A stretch of DNA of 64,000 bases from positions 5,146,001-5,210,000 of the forward strand of contig JBHGNT010000005.1 in assembly GCA_043228905.1 (NCBI GenBank), in the 5' to 3' direction. Made by a program: the position numbers and the translations under genes. The notes beneath the pieces were generated by a model. The model ran no database searches, was not told the origin of the DNA, and was given only the letters and a program-made list of their open reading frames with translations. The stretch comes from Azolla caroliniana (taxonomy: Eukaryota > Polypodiophyta). Of this stretch, positions 50,701-61,671 are shown one piece after another; positions within the stretch are counted from its first letter, which is position 1; each line of letters begins with the position of its first letter.

Positions 50701-53700
50701 TATCTATTTTATCTAGCAAAACCACAGCGTAGGAAATGTGGGCTTGGAAGAATCAGCGAGGGAAGAAGACCCTGTTGATCTTAACTCTAGTCCAAGTTTG
50801 CGAAAAGACTTCTTGTGCCAAGTTATATACGAACTATTAATGTTATTTTACTCAATCCATGTTTTGGAGGAGGGGATATAGATTAATCATTTTAATTGTA
50901 GAACTGTGAGAGCAAAAATTATTCACTTACCAAATAAACTTATCCTTTTGCTTGCAGCATGATTCCACAAATAACTTTGATAGCTGTGCACATACCTGTG
51001 AAGTTCCTCAACCATTTCATTACGACAAAAACCAAGATTATTGACCCGTTCACAAATATATGCAGCAGAAACTCTCGACATTTCTGCCATTGGAATTCAT
51101 CTACTCCACAAATGGTAAGTCATTTATTTACAGATTAGAATGCAAGAATTCCCCACAATAAAACAGTAACTCAGGTTTATTCTCGTCTTTCATGTATTAA
51201 GTTTCCTTGCAGCATTAACCCTCTAAAAATATGTATAATAGCATACAAACATCAAGTGGAAAAAAAGGTATTTTATCTCCACTAGAAATTGTAATGGGCA
51301 TTTCTGACATCCATGCTTGAGATCAATATAAACTTAGTATAGAAGGAAATATGCTAAGCCTGCTAATGCTAGAGAAAATACAAAAACACTCTTCATTCTG
51401 ATTATGTTGATGTTGAAACACTATATATTATCCTGGATGAACTGTGCCAGATGTAGATACAGTAGTCTGCCCTAATACAATATCCAATAATAATAGAGTG
51501 GAACAAACTATTGAGTTGATGCTAGATGAATGAATACAACAGGACAGTATACCCCCAAGAAGATGAAAAAAGTCCAGAAAAGGCCTCACAGATTATTAAT
51601 CCAACAGTCATGCATACATCTTCCTCTCACACAATCAGGGGAATCATTTTGCATCAAATACGCACATCATTCGCATAGTCCTCGGAATGCTGCTGATAGC
51701 CTGTAAATAATTTCCAGGAGATTTCCTCAGCCCTGATAACTGCAAAACAGGAAGTTAAGTTTTAGCTCAATATGCAACTTTCAAGTTCTGGTTTGCAATG
51801 ATTCATAACATTTAAATCGTCAACTTGAATTGCAAGTAGACATGTATGTATGTCTGCAAGACTGGCCTTATTTCAGCATTCTTGGAGACTACAGGCATAC
51901 ACCATTTCAGATCAAGATTGTGAACTTAGTGCGGCACTCATAGATAATGTGTGGTGTTTGAGATTGACATTGTGGCATCATTTACAGCACTCGTGTAGAA
52001 CATATCAACATACAAGGCTTGCCATAAAATATTTCGATGTTTCTTACAACTAGCCTTTCAGTGACAAATTGACGAGGCATTCGGAGTAATGTTCCATCAG
52101 CATCCTTCGTCTTCGCAAAATAATCCCGTGCCTCCATAATATCTTGTCGCTGTGTAATGTCAATTAAGACTTAACAATACACATGTTTTCAAGAAAAACA
52201 AGATGAAACTCCATAAAAGCAACCCACACAATACAATTCGCAGAGAATAATATCGTGCCCACCTAGGATTCACCTGAAACATGCTCTTTGAAAATGTCCC
52301 CAAGACAACCCCCATGAATAGTTTTTATGATTCCTTGCATGCTTGGTACACAAATGTCATCTATACTACCAACACTGACAGACAAATCTCAATCATTCTT
52401 GAATCAAACTAGGTTCTAAATAAGCGGCCCCTTCCCTTTTTTAGCTGGCTTTCAACAAAACCACCCATGAATACTAGTTGTGTTCTAACAAATAAATCCC
52501 ATATATACCAATAAAGGGTATTCATGGAGCTGAAAGCCCATTACCATTCTTAAACTGTAGTGCCACTTCTCCAGAATAGTAGTCTTACATTTCACTTCAT
52601 TGGTAGTAGTATAACAATTGTATTTGCAGCAGGCAGTTTTAATAAGGGAAAGAACTTTAAATTATAGCCGATAAACAAAGGTCTTTGACTTTTAACCTAG
52701 ATCCTGGGTCTATCAAGCAGTATCATTAGTCTAGAAGTAACTGCAGCTTAAAATCAATCATTGTTCCTTCTATCAAGTGATTTGCATTATCAATAACCTT
52801 AAAACAGCATATCATGACGATTTTTATTTTACATTGAATTCCAAATAATGAAATTCTGTATCATGAATCAGAATTAGATCCTTGAGACCTCCTTTAATCA
52901 TGTTTCATAACTTCTCATGAACTATAAATTAATAATCTGCAACAAAAAATGCTTGACCTACGTTTTATACCTCTGCATTTAGGTATTGTATAGCTTAAAA
53001 TTTAAGAAACAAGGATTTTAACTATGCATGCTACCACTTGTAAATTAGCCTTCATAATTGCCTTTTTTTATCTCCTTTCCTAATAAAGGAGACGTCATAC
53101 GCTGAACATACAACCTCCTGATTTAAATTTTATTTAGCTTATATACAACATACAAAGTATGATGGCATTGGGCATGTATATCCCTTTGTAGTTTTCCTAC
53201 GATTTCAGCTAAGTTTCAAATATTTAAAAATCAAAACAAAAACAAGAGAATATTGACCAGAAAGGATGAGAGAAAAACATAAAAGGATATCTCCATCTCG
53301 TGGTTGCAAGATCAGATTCACTGCCTGCTCCCACTCTCCTCTAAACAATGCAGCTCCTATAGTGAAAGTAGGGACTGAACTTGTTCCAAATCGCTGCAAC
53401 AATGCTCAACTAGATGTAATTACAAAATGGGCATGCCAATCACATAACCTAGATGCAAGTTTCTATTCACTTACTTGTAATCCAAAATAGTTGATGAAGC
53501 CACTCTTTCCAAACGATGTTGCAGCATCCTTAATTGTGTCATCATTTTCAGCTACTACTCCACTGGAAATCCATGGTAAATTAACAAATAATTTGGTTTA
53601 TGACAAGCATGATCATCCATAGTTCTTACCGTAATGTTATTAAGAATTTGTTTCCAGAAAGCTGACCAAGCACAAGTGATCTGTCTACATAGCTGTATGG

Positions 53701-56700
53701 AATCAAAAAAACATTACACGAGTTAAACTTGTGGAGTACATCAAAAAACATTAAAATTATAACCTTGCATGAGTTTCCTTTGTTTCTTCCAAATGAGAAG
53801 CATTAAAAGATGGCTAGACCTAATTCCTAATTACTCTACCATGATGAATGTTGTAAGTCATTTAAAAGTAAAATTGTTGTACCATAGACTCACCAGAAAT
53901 CACCCACTTTCATTCCATACAATCGTTTGTTTAATGCAGCCAATTTAGCTGCCTGCAACTTAAAAGCAGTTACCTGCATGAATAAAAAGAAACACAGTAT
54001 AGCAAAAAGACTACCATCAATAAGTGTTCTGCACAAAAACAAACAGAGACAATGGAAAATCAAAATTAATGCAACTTTGAACATATAGAAAGTACTCAAT
54101 GTCTACCTAATAATGAAGAACTAGAATGAAATGAAAAATTGTCTTTGATTGTAGTCAATTGGACATCAAATCTTGGGTTTTACTACCTACAACTAAAGTC
54201 ACCCATTTTGTATTTTTCCTATAAAGATCCACTATCTAGACATCTCTACCAAATAGAACTTACAAGAGGAGTACTTGTATGCAAATAAAGGAACTCAGAA
54301 CAAAATGAAAGAGACTGTCCATTCTGACAATTGACAAATTGAGAGCATTCAGAGCTATCTTTACTATAGACAAACATAGCATTACCAGAACCAATCATTC
54401 ACAGCCATATAAATAGAATAAAAAGTAAATCCCAAAAGATGAGGCTAGCTATGCTCAAATATGGTATATGCTATGAGGTAAACTAGCTTGAGCTCCTCAA
54501 AATATAGGCTACATATTAACGGCAAAGTATTCTGATTAATCATATAAACATTCTCTATTAAAGAAATATTATCCTTGATAAAAGATCGTGCTTAAAACAT
54601 TAGCAAAAAATAACTCTGGTCAAAAATATTTCAAAAAGCAACCAGCATCAATACCCAAATGAAAATCATCACAATGCTAATAATGATCAAGTTAATAATG
54701 TACCCTTTGTGTTGTAACAGCTCTCTTGTCTTTGGTTCCAGCTATACCAAATGACTTAGGCTGTCAATCATGGAAAGTGAAAGACTAATCTCAATGGAAC
54801 ATCAATAACAAAAACAACGGATTTGCAATTCGTGAGGCATTCATTTACAGATGCTAAAAGCTGGGTAGCAGTAGTATTGTAAATACCTGCAGACCAAGCA
54901 TCTTTCCTATAACCATTAAAGCATCCTGTGTATCTTTGTTTTCTTTGTATAGATGAAACCTGTAAAATTAACAAATTGCACTGTGAAGACAATAGAGAGA
55001 TGTCCGCTCTTGAAAACTAAAAGTTGCTTACTGCAAGTATTTCCCATGTTGAGAAGGCCAATTGTCGGCCCCTCTAGTATCAAAACAGGGCCCCGTATGA
55101 TCATCCTTCTTCCTCTTATTTCTCCCATCATTTCCTCGAAAATCCCTTTTTCTTTTCGCTTTATTGCTTCCTGCGTTATTTAATATCCTTACACGTACAC
55201 ATTTACTATGTGAATCAGGCCCATCCACTGTATCAGTGACAAGAAAAGGGAGTCTTCCCTTGAAAAAGTTGTGAACTTCCTGCATAATAGCATAAGCACT
55301 ACATTAGCATGGTATGAAGAAGTTTGAGGGTATTGACCTCGACACAGCCAGGTACAAATATATCAAGGAGAAAAGTTCAAAATTCTAATATATTTCCATT
55401 TTGCATGTGCCTAAAATAATTTGTCAGTACACGAAATCTCTATATTGCAAAAGAATTGAAAAACAAAACGAAGACAGTGTAATTGCATGTGAACAATGTA
55501 AGTGAACACTTGCCGTCCGATGTATTTTATCAGAATCAGGTGCCAACACTATGGGATCACATTCATCCTTTTTTCCTTCAATCACGTTATTCAGAATTCC
55601 CCTCAAGAGTTCAGCATTACCATCTCCACATAACAATTTGAAAGCTTCAATATGTTTCTCAGCATTTGAAGAGCTTAAGCTTTCTTCTTCCATTACGTCT
55701 TTATTTGGATCATCCGTATTCTACAAAACAATATAATATTGACGAAAACCTTGACACAACTTATGTACAATTTATTTAAACTAAAATTTTGTATAAATCC
55801 AATTGGCAGACTATATAGGTTGACATGCCTCTTCAAGTGGATCCAAACAAGTAAGATGTACCACATTTCCAAGAGGGTCAACTTCATTGACAATAAAATC
55901 AGCATATCTGGAAAAAGTAAAAGATAAAAAAAGGTAGAACTGTCATGACCTACATCTTGTAGCATGTGGCAGCATGGGTAAAACAAGGAATTTTTATCCT
56001 TTAATAAAGTTGTTCAAATAATAGAGATATTGAGGCACTACATAAACGAGCTTTCTACACATAATAATAGCTAGGCGTATTAACTGAAATGCAAAATCTG
56101 CACCCACTTTCCTAATTATAAGCAGGATACCTTTGATTCAGCAATTGATAAGAACAAATGATTATCGTCTCTGCTTATTACACAATACTACAAAAATTGA
56201 CTTGCACATAAGATAGCAGAAGATTTTGTTTATGGACAATGATAACCTAAGACTTTATCCCTACCAGGAGGTTCATTATTCATCAGAGCATACTCAACTT
56301 TGGGATTTTGAGGAGGAAGATTTTGATGAGCATCAAAAAGATATAGAACTGGAGGTGCTATTAAATCTCTTATAAATAGATTTAAATTTAACCTTTGTGT
56401 ATAGCTACTACAGAATTCATTTTAAACCTGCTGTTCCCACCTTTTTGACATTTTCCATTTCCAAACAAATCCACAGATTGCCTTGTCCAAATTGGAATCA
56501 TTTCATGCAACATAGTTTTTAACACAAAACTTGTCCAGATAAACTATTTCCATATCGGTACTTTGCATTCTTCCTCAATCCAAACATAATGACAACGCTT
56601 TAAATATTTCTATACTGTTCATTACAGTTTGTGAGATCTGATTCTTGTTACAAGTGGTGGTGATCATTGTGGAATCTATAGTTCTCGGCAAAAGTGAAAC

Positions 56701-57661
56701 ATATGCATTCAAATTCAGGTATGCAAGCACGTTTTGTGGTCTTGAACTTTTATCCTGAGATTATGAATTCAATTTTTTGTTGTGCTGTATTCACTTCCAG
56801 AAATTACACATATTAATATATGAGTAATTCATAATTTTGAGAAATAAATATGAGAATGTGAGGACATATTACAGTCATGTATGTTTCAGTCAAGATACTT
56901 TTCTCCATAGTTCCCACCTCTCTAGGATTCTTCAATCACAAACAATTTTACAAAGCCAGAATGTTAATGTTCTACCCGTACGGGAATGTATTTACAATAG
57001 TGTTTCTATTGATCATTGGCATTGTGGAATACACAACTATTTTCATTTACAATAGCATTTATTTATATGCACATTAACAGTATTGACATTCCTATTCATA
57101 GTTTGTTCTATTAATCATGGACATTGTGGCAATTCACAACCTGCTTTTCATTTAGAATAGCAATAATATATACATGCATGTACTATGAACATTGTGGAAT
57201 CCACAACTATTCACTTAGAGCAGCATTTATGTGTGTGCGTATGTGTTGTAGATATTCTTTGCGAGTTTTCCCTCACTGTGAGGTTTTCCCACCACTAATA
57301 GAATACTTTGCTAAAACTGAGTATGTATGTGTAGGGATATATGGGTGTACGTACATGCAATTTGTTCCGTGGGAAAAACTTTCATTCTAATACTATATAC
57401 ATACCGCTGTTTGAGAATTCCACGGAATCCCGGGGCATTGTTTGCAAAGCAAACGATGCCGACAGTGGCTTCGTCCACCATGTTCGAGCAAGGGAAGAGG
57501 CTCCTCCACCAGAAACGAAGCAGAAAACCGATCTGGGAGCAGATGGAAACTTTGGATGATGTACAAGAGGAGAGAGAGAGATTGTCCCCTCTGAATTTAG
57601 ACGAAGAAGGGCCGAAACGTCTGTTAAAACTCTGAACGAGGAGGCTCAGGCCTCTTCTCAT
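37894..57661 (-). CDS. PUS7: Pseudouridine synthase PUS7 / TruD family, 19 exons
   Basis: The enzyme isomerises uridine to pseudouridine in tRNA and other RNAs. Coding exons in transcript order: 57405-57661, 55829-55907, 55514-55720, 55032-55279, 54887-54959, 54704-54760, 53894-53973, 53630-53692, 53475-53562, 53291-53393, 52048-52151, 51666-51739, 50931-50995, 43928-44112, 43158-43225, 39026-39086, 38428-38465, 38284-38352, 37894-38146. All phases agree, giving 723 residues from the ATG at 57661, or 663 from the in-frame ATG at 57481, where family similarity starts ([19 protein letters not shown]). Catalytic motif [15 protein letters not shown] has D299; NYFGLQRFG is at 379-387 and [11 protein letters not shown] at 479-489; the C-terminal [16 protein letters not shown] block is present. 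Residues 1-60 are Arg/Ser-rich and could be an organelle presequence. Introns 2 and 3 are GC-AG, intron 10 is AT-AC, and introns 13 and 15 hold retroelements. Family assignment is secure; the choice of start is not. Confidence 0.93.
38619..38748. repeat. ~72-bp imperfect duplication in PUS7 intron 16
   Basis: Two copies (about 38619-38677 and 38690-38748) share GAATGAAGAAAAT, GGAATTCAT and TTGATAAACAAAA-type blocks, with several substitutions. Confidence 0.6.
39560..40480 (-). pseudogene. LINE-like fragment, copy A (PUS7 intron 15)
   Basis: Minus-strand wording runs from a post-RT region (about 40300-40093: EMGATP, ALF, RYSRL, HCWYAE pieces) to a tail (about 39990-39600) with [21 protein letters not shown] and IPRKERIC. 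This tail resembles the segment following the reverse transcriptase in some non-LTR retroelements. Stops and frameshifts show it is dead. Copies B and C lie next to it in the same orientation. Confidence 0.5.
40465..40515. repeat. (GA)n microsatellite
   Basis: About 22 AG units followed by short GATA repeats, between LINE-like copies A and B. Confidence 0.95.
40533..42002 (-). pseudogene. LINE-like fragment, copy B, split by a solo LTR
   Basis: Shares its 3' end (AGAGGCCAAAATGGCCTATAA) and tail sequence with copies A and C. It has about 500 bp of extra C-terminal sequence (40590-41090), and the solo LTR at 41397-41801 interrupts it. The extra part contains a minus-strand open stretch (40897-41082) with [13 protein letters not shown] and [13 protein letters not shown], ending in a stop. 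QRTITTFF fits the PCNA-binding PIP-box pattern. The frame is broken elsewhere. Confidence 0.5.
41397..41801 (+). mobile_element. Solo LTR, family C
   Basis: 405 bp starting TGTTGAGAATCAAG and ending GATTCTTTACA, with a perfect 5-bp target duplication CAATG (41392-41396 and 41802-41806). A TATATAAAG box lies at about 41605-41613 and a (CT)n tract at 41704-41741. It interrupts LINE-like copy B, which resumes on both sides, so it is younger than that copy. Confidence 0.88.
42003..42985 (-). pseudogene. LINE-like fragment, copy C
   Basis: The best preserved of the three copies. Minus-strand wording includes [12 protein letters not shown] and [11 protein letters not shown] (about 42960-42690), then [15 protein letters not shown] (about 42330-42270) and a zinc-knuckle-like [15 protein letters not shown]...IRGRY (about 42240-42150). 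Stops remain, so it is not functional. The class (non-LTR RT tail) is inferred from layout; the clade is unresolved. Confidence 0.5.
43330..43670. repeat. ~171-bp imperfect tandem duplication in PUS7 intron 14
   Basis: Copies sharing AAAACCTTT, GACATGACATRTGCACACAAAAT and GCATGTTATGAAYATTACAAG start near 43334 and 43505; a third partial copy of the ACAAGATGCCATGCAT part follows. Confidence 0.7.
44153..44785 (-). repeat. 3' LTR of the intronic copia (complete, 633 bp)
   Basis: On the minus strand it starts TGTTAGATATAATC right after the polypurine tract and ends CAATATTTCTAATA. A minus-strand TATA-like GATTATAAGT is at 44366-44375. A perfect 15-bp inverted repeat (44401-44415 and 44435-44449, 19-nt loop) lies in the middle. 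Confidence 0.9.
44780..48874 (-). CDS. Intact Ty1/copia Gag-Pol polyprotein
   Basis: One uninterrupted frame of 1364 residues, the full length expected of a plant copia. It would make the capsid and the enzymes for element replication. Visible order: gag domain (about 16-230), zinc knuckle C257-x2-C260-x4-H265-x4-C270, protease DSGAS (324-328), GAG-pre-integrase HHCC (H452, H457, C485, C488), integrase core with D515, D579 and E615 (DD35E spacing), chromatin-targeting region, RT with YVDD at 1039-1042, RNase H with D1202, E1243 and D1279. All catalytic residues are present. The last four codons lie in the polypurine tract and LTR edge, and the TAG stop is inside the 3' LTR. The ATG at 48874 is about 90 bp downstream of the primer-binding site. 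It may still be competent, but truncation of the 5' LTR could reduce expression. Confidence 0.96.
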   Translation of the reverse strand: MALSTNVAAAPLRIRPPPLSDGKLDGTNYTLWKFKMSAILDSYELLETIMGPTGGDPEPMATFDPAHPTTSIPPNADLLRAWKRRNADALCTIVTGVCDSVLTLVQHTTRAHEAWSILASQYETRNYTRIQNLENQLAAEKLADGEKVESFVKRIKDLQDQLAAVGVVVSQEDMARRCIRVLPFKYDGIVTALNTQVRPTPLKFDELSAMLLEEELRLKTREEREDSAFVSRTKGEGASNSNNANRIPKKKKFNGSCFYCDKKGHTIKDCRKKMADEKNGSNKTSWREPESANNVVDELELWVATEEVCSSVDTQVVDESWILDSGASRHMTSNRDWYSSWTPLQEPINVVVGNNARCPAKGTGTVSLKATTGGTKHLSQVLYVPDLKKNLLSISALTDKGLDVRFKKSGAEITDSAGKVVGIGVRRNNLYELSAFTISTDHGTSTNTKQWHERFGHLNVAVLKEMKKSNMVVGLPTLSDLSHVCDACMMGKHQRSAIPKESQNRAKTPLQLIHIDLSGKMVTPAMGGSLYYMLIVDDFSRKMWVYFLREKAEAFKIFKRWHKFVERESGKLVKELRSDRGGEFLSIEFCEYCKEHGIKRQLTTAYTPQQNGVVERRNRTVVEMARCMLKAQALPDPFWAEAVNTAVYILNRSYTKALQGKTPQEAYSGKKPSVLHFRTFGCMCYAHIPDVSRKKLDAKSKKCIFLGYSEESKAYRLYDPEARKILTSRDVVFDEEQPQLAENNDSQVISSTEEVFYPIPTHYPKKEAEPSDGNGSLVQPMPVPHVKKIPKWAQQLFNDHTPKVEFPETSTDGLRRSRRIQEQGRTSDHIVNMALMVDIIGSVSEPTSVEEAMADPKWKEAMISEYDSIMKNDTWELVERPTKKKVIGTKWVWKVKYKADGSLEKFKARLVAQGYSQIEGFDVQETFAPTARMTTIRMVIALAASRGWPIYQMDVKSAFLNGHLKEEVYVTQPPGFEIPNSENKVCKLKKALYGLKQAPRAWNKRIDSFLRSIDFKQCASDASMYVKMKDGKQVIIIIYVDDLVLTGDHEECIGQTQECLKTEFEMTDLGILHYFLGIEVWQTSVGIFMSQRKYATEILKTFGMMDSKSKSTPMESNCKLSQEDSSPMVDIRKYRQLVGSLIFLCNTRPDICFAVNVVSRFSNKPKETHWKAALRVLKYIVGTLNYGIFYKPTIDQLSGYCDSDWAGDSDSRKSVSGYCFSIGSGAVSWSSKKQPTVALSSTEAEYKAACIAACEVVWLRRILMDVAVPIRTATVLRCDNQSCMAIAKNPVFHARTKHIEIQYHYVRELINDEIVELEYCPTSENAADIFTKALGAEQLQQHLRRLGVGPIPSELNGLIIEGAC
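48966..48977 (-). other. Primer-binding site of the intronic copia
   Basis: Minus-strand TGGTATCAGAGC directly follows the 5' LTR and is the standard plant copia site for initiator tRNA-Met. Confidence 0.92.
48978..49389 (-). repeat. 5' LTR of the intronic copia (truncated to 412 bp)
   Basis: Identical to 44153-44564; similarity stops sharply after AAAATATTC. It keeps the TATA-like motif (49191-49200) and the 15-bp inverted repeat (49226-49240 and 49260-49274) but lacks the outer ~221 bp of U3. Confidence 0.92.
52152..53290 (-). other. AT-AC (U12-type) intron 10 of PUS7
   Basis: The donor reads G|ATATCCTTTT on the minus strand, the exact U12 consensus. The intron ends ATTACAC|AG, with a branch-site-like GTCTTAATT whose adenosine lies about 12 nt before the end. 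Only this border pair keeps the PUS7 frame (GAT GGA G|AG CGA CAA). Ending the intron at the following CAG would shift the frame. Confidence 0.88.
55280..55513 (-). other. GC-AG intron 3 of PUS7
   Basis: Donor ACG|GCAAGT, the preferred sequence of GC-AG introns, and acceptor ATTATGCAG|GAA; both flanking exons are in phase 0 (DKIHRT|EVHNFF). The nearby GTGTTC cannot serve as donor without breaking the frame. Confidence 0.88.
55721..55828 (-). other. GC-AG intron 2 of PUS7
   Basis: Donor GAG|GCATGT and acceptor TTTTGTAG|AAT, phase 0. The alternative GT four bases further on would create an immediate TAA after splicing, so the GC donor is the only simple in-frame solution. Confidence 0.8.
56650..57250. 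repeat. Degenerate ~105-bp repeats in PUS7 intron 1
   Basis: The motif CATTGTGGAATWCACAACTATT with flanking CATTTA.AATAGCA recurs near 56675, 57020, 57120 and 57195. Copies are strongly diverged and carry no coding signal. Confidence 0.55.
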
Positions 57662-58854
57662 GTGCCCAACAACCACCCTTCTATGTTTCTACTCTCCAAA
57701 GCCCTTCTTCTTCCTCCTTCCTTCCTCTTCTATTTTTAACACTCTCCTTAGAAGAGTTTTGGTCTAGTCCAAGCATGACTTGGCTTGACTTTGCTTGACT
57801 TGGCTTCACTTGAATCTCCCTCAATGTATGACACCATACCCGCATGGACCCGTCGCCACATGGCTAAGGTTTTGACCAAATAACATTGCTAGGATGTCAA
57901 AATGAATATGACAGTATGTACTAATTATTCTATCTTGTAATCACATGAAATGTGAATTATTAAAGGCACCCACAAGAGAAAGCTCACGGATGATGCATCA
58001 TCAATATCCCACTAATCTCCTTTGAACATTCATAATCTTCTTTTTATCTTTTTGCTTGCTTCTCCCAATTCACTTTCACATAATGATCCATCTATGTGTA
58101 TTTAAATCAAGCACAACAAACATCCACAAATTTTCAATTTTGTCTAAATACAAAGTCTAGATCCTTTGGAAATATAATGGGATGCGAAATTCATTTGGTT
58201 GACTAGTGCCATATCTTCAAGAGAGGGATTCAAATAGTCTGGAAATTTAATGTGCACTATTGGCTAGTATACCATTACTAAAAAGCTATGCTTGTTTAAT
58301 CTTGATCTAATTATTTGGTATTAGCATTTGTAAGTTTGTCAAGCTTCTCAAGAGATCCCAAAACATATTCATGATGAATGGAAACCAAATTTACAACATT
58401 CCAATCGCTTTTGCCTACCATGGACTTTCATGTTAGTATATGTAGATGCTTTACTTGGACAAAATAATAGCATTGTTGTATAATAAGCTGGTTAATAATG
58501 TATACAACTGAACAAATTACAAAATCGATGTTGAACTTCTGGACCAATTTATTGAATTAGTGAGAGCATTTTGGTCAATATCTGCATTCATGTAGGATGA
58601 GGACATTAAATAGCATGATAATACCTTTCTCCTATGTGCCTATGTAACAAACAATAGAGAAAGTACGCGTACTATGATCATAAAAAAGATCAAAATTCAA
58701 CATTAGCTTTTACAAGGGAATTCACAAGAAGATTGTTGCTTTCCCAACGATTGTTCTGATAAATAATATATGTTGTCACGAAGCAATACAAAATAGAATA
58801 TTTATCATAGTGTGCTTAATGTCATAGTTGATTGGCAAAAATGTCTGTTATCCA
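57662..58854. promoter_or_regulatory. Intergenic region: PUS7 promoter and DTD 3' end
   Basis: This 1.2-kb gap separates the DTD stop codon from the PUS7 start, both on the minus strand. A minus-strand AT-rich TTAAAAATAG (near 57735) and a purine-rich leader precede the PUS7 ATG. No other feature is seen. Confidence 0.4.
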
Positions 58855-61671
58855 TCAGTTCTCGTTGGTGAACATTTGCGAGTCCAATTGCAATGCCATG
58901 GGCCCATTGTTTACGAAAAACACCTGCCGCTTGACTCCAAACAAACCATCTGCACATAAGAAAGGAGCACACTTCTAAGAGTTAACTTTTATAATCCTAT
59001 AAATATTCAATTTTAAGAACATATAAAAAAGCAACTTAATCAAGAATTATACATATACAGAAAGGCAAACATGCATATTTCACATGATTGATTGTTTCAA
59101 AGTCTGTCCTTATTTTTGAGATTATACTATGTTTGTGACTTGTTTCAAAACAAGCAAAAAAAAGGCATAAACAAATATATAATTCTATTTCCATATAGTT
59201 TTAGCTGGGGAAATTGATAAAGGACAGTCACTAGTTTATCTAAATTCTATGGAAGAAATAAGAGAATTGGTCAATAGCCAAAGCACAAAATGAGCAGTTT
59301 CTTAAAATGTATAGAAAAAAGACATTACAGAAGGTGAGGGGTTTCTTATAACGTATGGAAGAAACACATTACATGGAGAGACGGACAAACAGGCAATTTT
59401 TCTTTGAGCAATAGAACATTCAGAACTTTATAAATGCACATCCTCCAAAGGGAACACTTCTACAAAGGAAAGGACGTTATTTTGCAAAGGATACATATTT
59501 CAAAAACCTTGTAGCATTAAAGTCTTCTGACTAAATAATATCATATTTAAATAAACACAAAAAATCTAATTTGTTTTTTGCCAAAGAATAATTGACCAAA
59601 AAACTCAGGACACAAATGATAGAATCACAATATAGATATTCAACACCCAAAAAACGATAGCTAAACCACCTGACCGCACTATCCTTTGAGCAGGCCTAGA
59701 AATTCAGTCATTATAAATTATCTAAAAAACTAGTTTTTAACAAGATCAACTTTTTGCACAAACTAGTAAGCGTGCATGACTAAATTCTCAACCTGAATGT
59801 AGAAATCCTAATTTCTCTATAAACTCTGGTTTATGAACTTCGAAAATCCCCTAAACTCTTAGCTTCACACTATTCACACTTAAATTGATCTATCCTATCC
59901 AACAGTTCAATTCTGTTGTGAAGAACCCTCCAAAACTATCACAATTACTTATTTCTAAAATAATCACATACATATCTATCCATATAAGTAATTTCATGTT
60001 TTGCTAGGCTCACATATCTTTGGTTTCGTAACAGAAAAAAATGAGGAAGGTTACTAACATATTTGGTGCCAAAACACAAATACATTCCAAAGATTGAAGT
60101 TGTTCTTGTTATTTTCTCAATATGCGATGACCTATAGAACGATTAGCATTCCCTATGTTTGCATTTGTTTTCAATGAATCATACTCTTTCAGCACCTCAA
60201 TTACTCCACGTGTACAGATTCAAAAACTCCCAATCTATTTAATTTCTTGATATAAACAATCATCATTTCATCACAAAAAGCTATTGTATGATTCTTTTGG
60301 GGTAATTCTTCCTTCTCTTATTTACAGATTCCTACATAAACATTCTTTTGTATGAAGTACAATTAGAGAAGTTACCTTTCACTTTGTCTTTGCTATATAT
60401 TTGGGCAAGCCTTTCATGGAAAAATTCATACAAAGGTTTTGCCTCTTCAGATGGCATTGCATCATGAAAATCAAGTCGATTCCCTTTGAAAACTCCATAT
60501 AGAGAGAATTGGCTAACTGTGAATTATTAAAGAACAGAAAAAAGAATGAGAAAATATAACTAAACAAGCAGAAAACAACATGTATTTTTGTTGAAAACGA
60601 AAATTAAAGAAGAAAGGATAAGGTAAAACCTAGAAGAAGTTCATAATTGCTCTGCATGACCTGGATGAGAAGGCACACTCAGATTTCCTTGTGTAATGAT
60701 ACATCTACTATACATATATGTATGCATTCATCTTCGAAAAGAGATATGGTGCTCAAAGAAAATAAAAGTCTATATAAACCGACTGAGGTTTTCTTTTCGT
60801 ATGCATGAACTGATAGAAAATTATCATAAATTTATAGGAACTCAGTAAATATACATGCACAGACACACAAATAGATATATTTTGTTGGATTTTGCTCCCA
60901 TGGTAAATGTTTCCAAACCTGCAGGTTCGAAATTTCAACAGAACAAGGGCTCCTTTTTCCCCAACACTGATGGACTTACACTATTCTTGGATGAATCTTG
61001 AGATGCCATATCATCAAAAAGGGGCAAGTTCAACACTTTCTGGCATCTACAAATATCATGTAATAGATTCATTATATATATGGTACAAATGTATATGCAT
61101 GATATGTTTGTGTTTATGCATGTGTGGATATATACAAAGACCACAATGGATGCGTCCATGAACTAAAAAGTTTCAAACACTAATGATCTAAAAAGCACGA
61201 GATTGAAACCATGCGACATTCTTTAACCACACAAATAGAAAATTGTATTTTTCCTCATATGATTTCACTCCAATTTGATGAATCTTTGAATTTACTGATG
61301 AATTTGATGAACCTTTGAAATTTACCAATGAGGACTAACACGAAGGAAAGAAACAAATAATAATAATAAATGGAAATGAATACATGGATTCTGCATCAGC
61401 AGCTATGTCGGATTTAGAGAAACCAACGAACAGGAGCAATCCATGGCCAATCTGTGAGATTATCTCATTATCCACCTGCAAAAACCGTTCATTTCAGACA
61501 TTCAATTCGTTTCATCGACTGATTCCATGGGACGGGGATTTCATTTTTCTATCAATTCGGCCCCGTATGAATGGGTAACCCTCACTATCTCTTCTTCATT
61601 CACGAGGGAGAACGATGGAATGCACTCACCTCGACGCGAGCTGAGAGGACTCTCTGCAGTAAAACCCTCAT
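58855..61671 (-). CDS. DTD1: D-aminoacyl-tRNA deacylase (DTD family), six exons
   Basis: The enzyme hydrolyses D-amino acids mischarged onto tRNA, a proofreading step in translation. Exons in transcript order: 61630-61671, 61384-61475, 60980-61046, 60630-60660, 60376-60516, 58855-58949. They join in phase with GT-AG borders to give 155 residues, normal for the family. The N-terminus MRVLLQRVLSARVEVD and the KVLNLPLF block (48-55) are typical. The first active-site motif reads SQFSLYG (79-85) where the family normally has SQFTLxx. The second reads NNGPMALQL (138-146), keeping the Gly-Pro pair but with Ala in place of the usual Thr. The region before VMQ lacks the common GKxWD segment but keeps its length. 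Family assignment is secure; activity is likely but the substitutions make a divergent paralogue possible. Confidence 0.9.
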
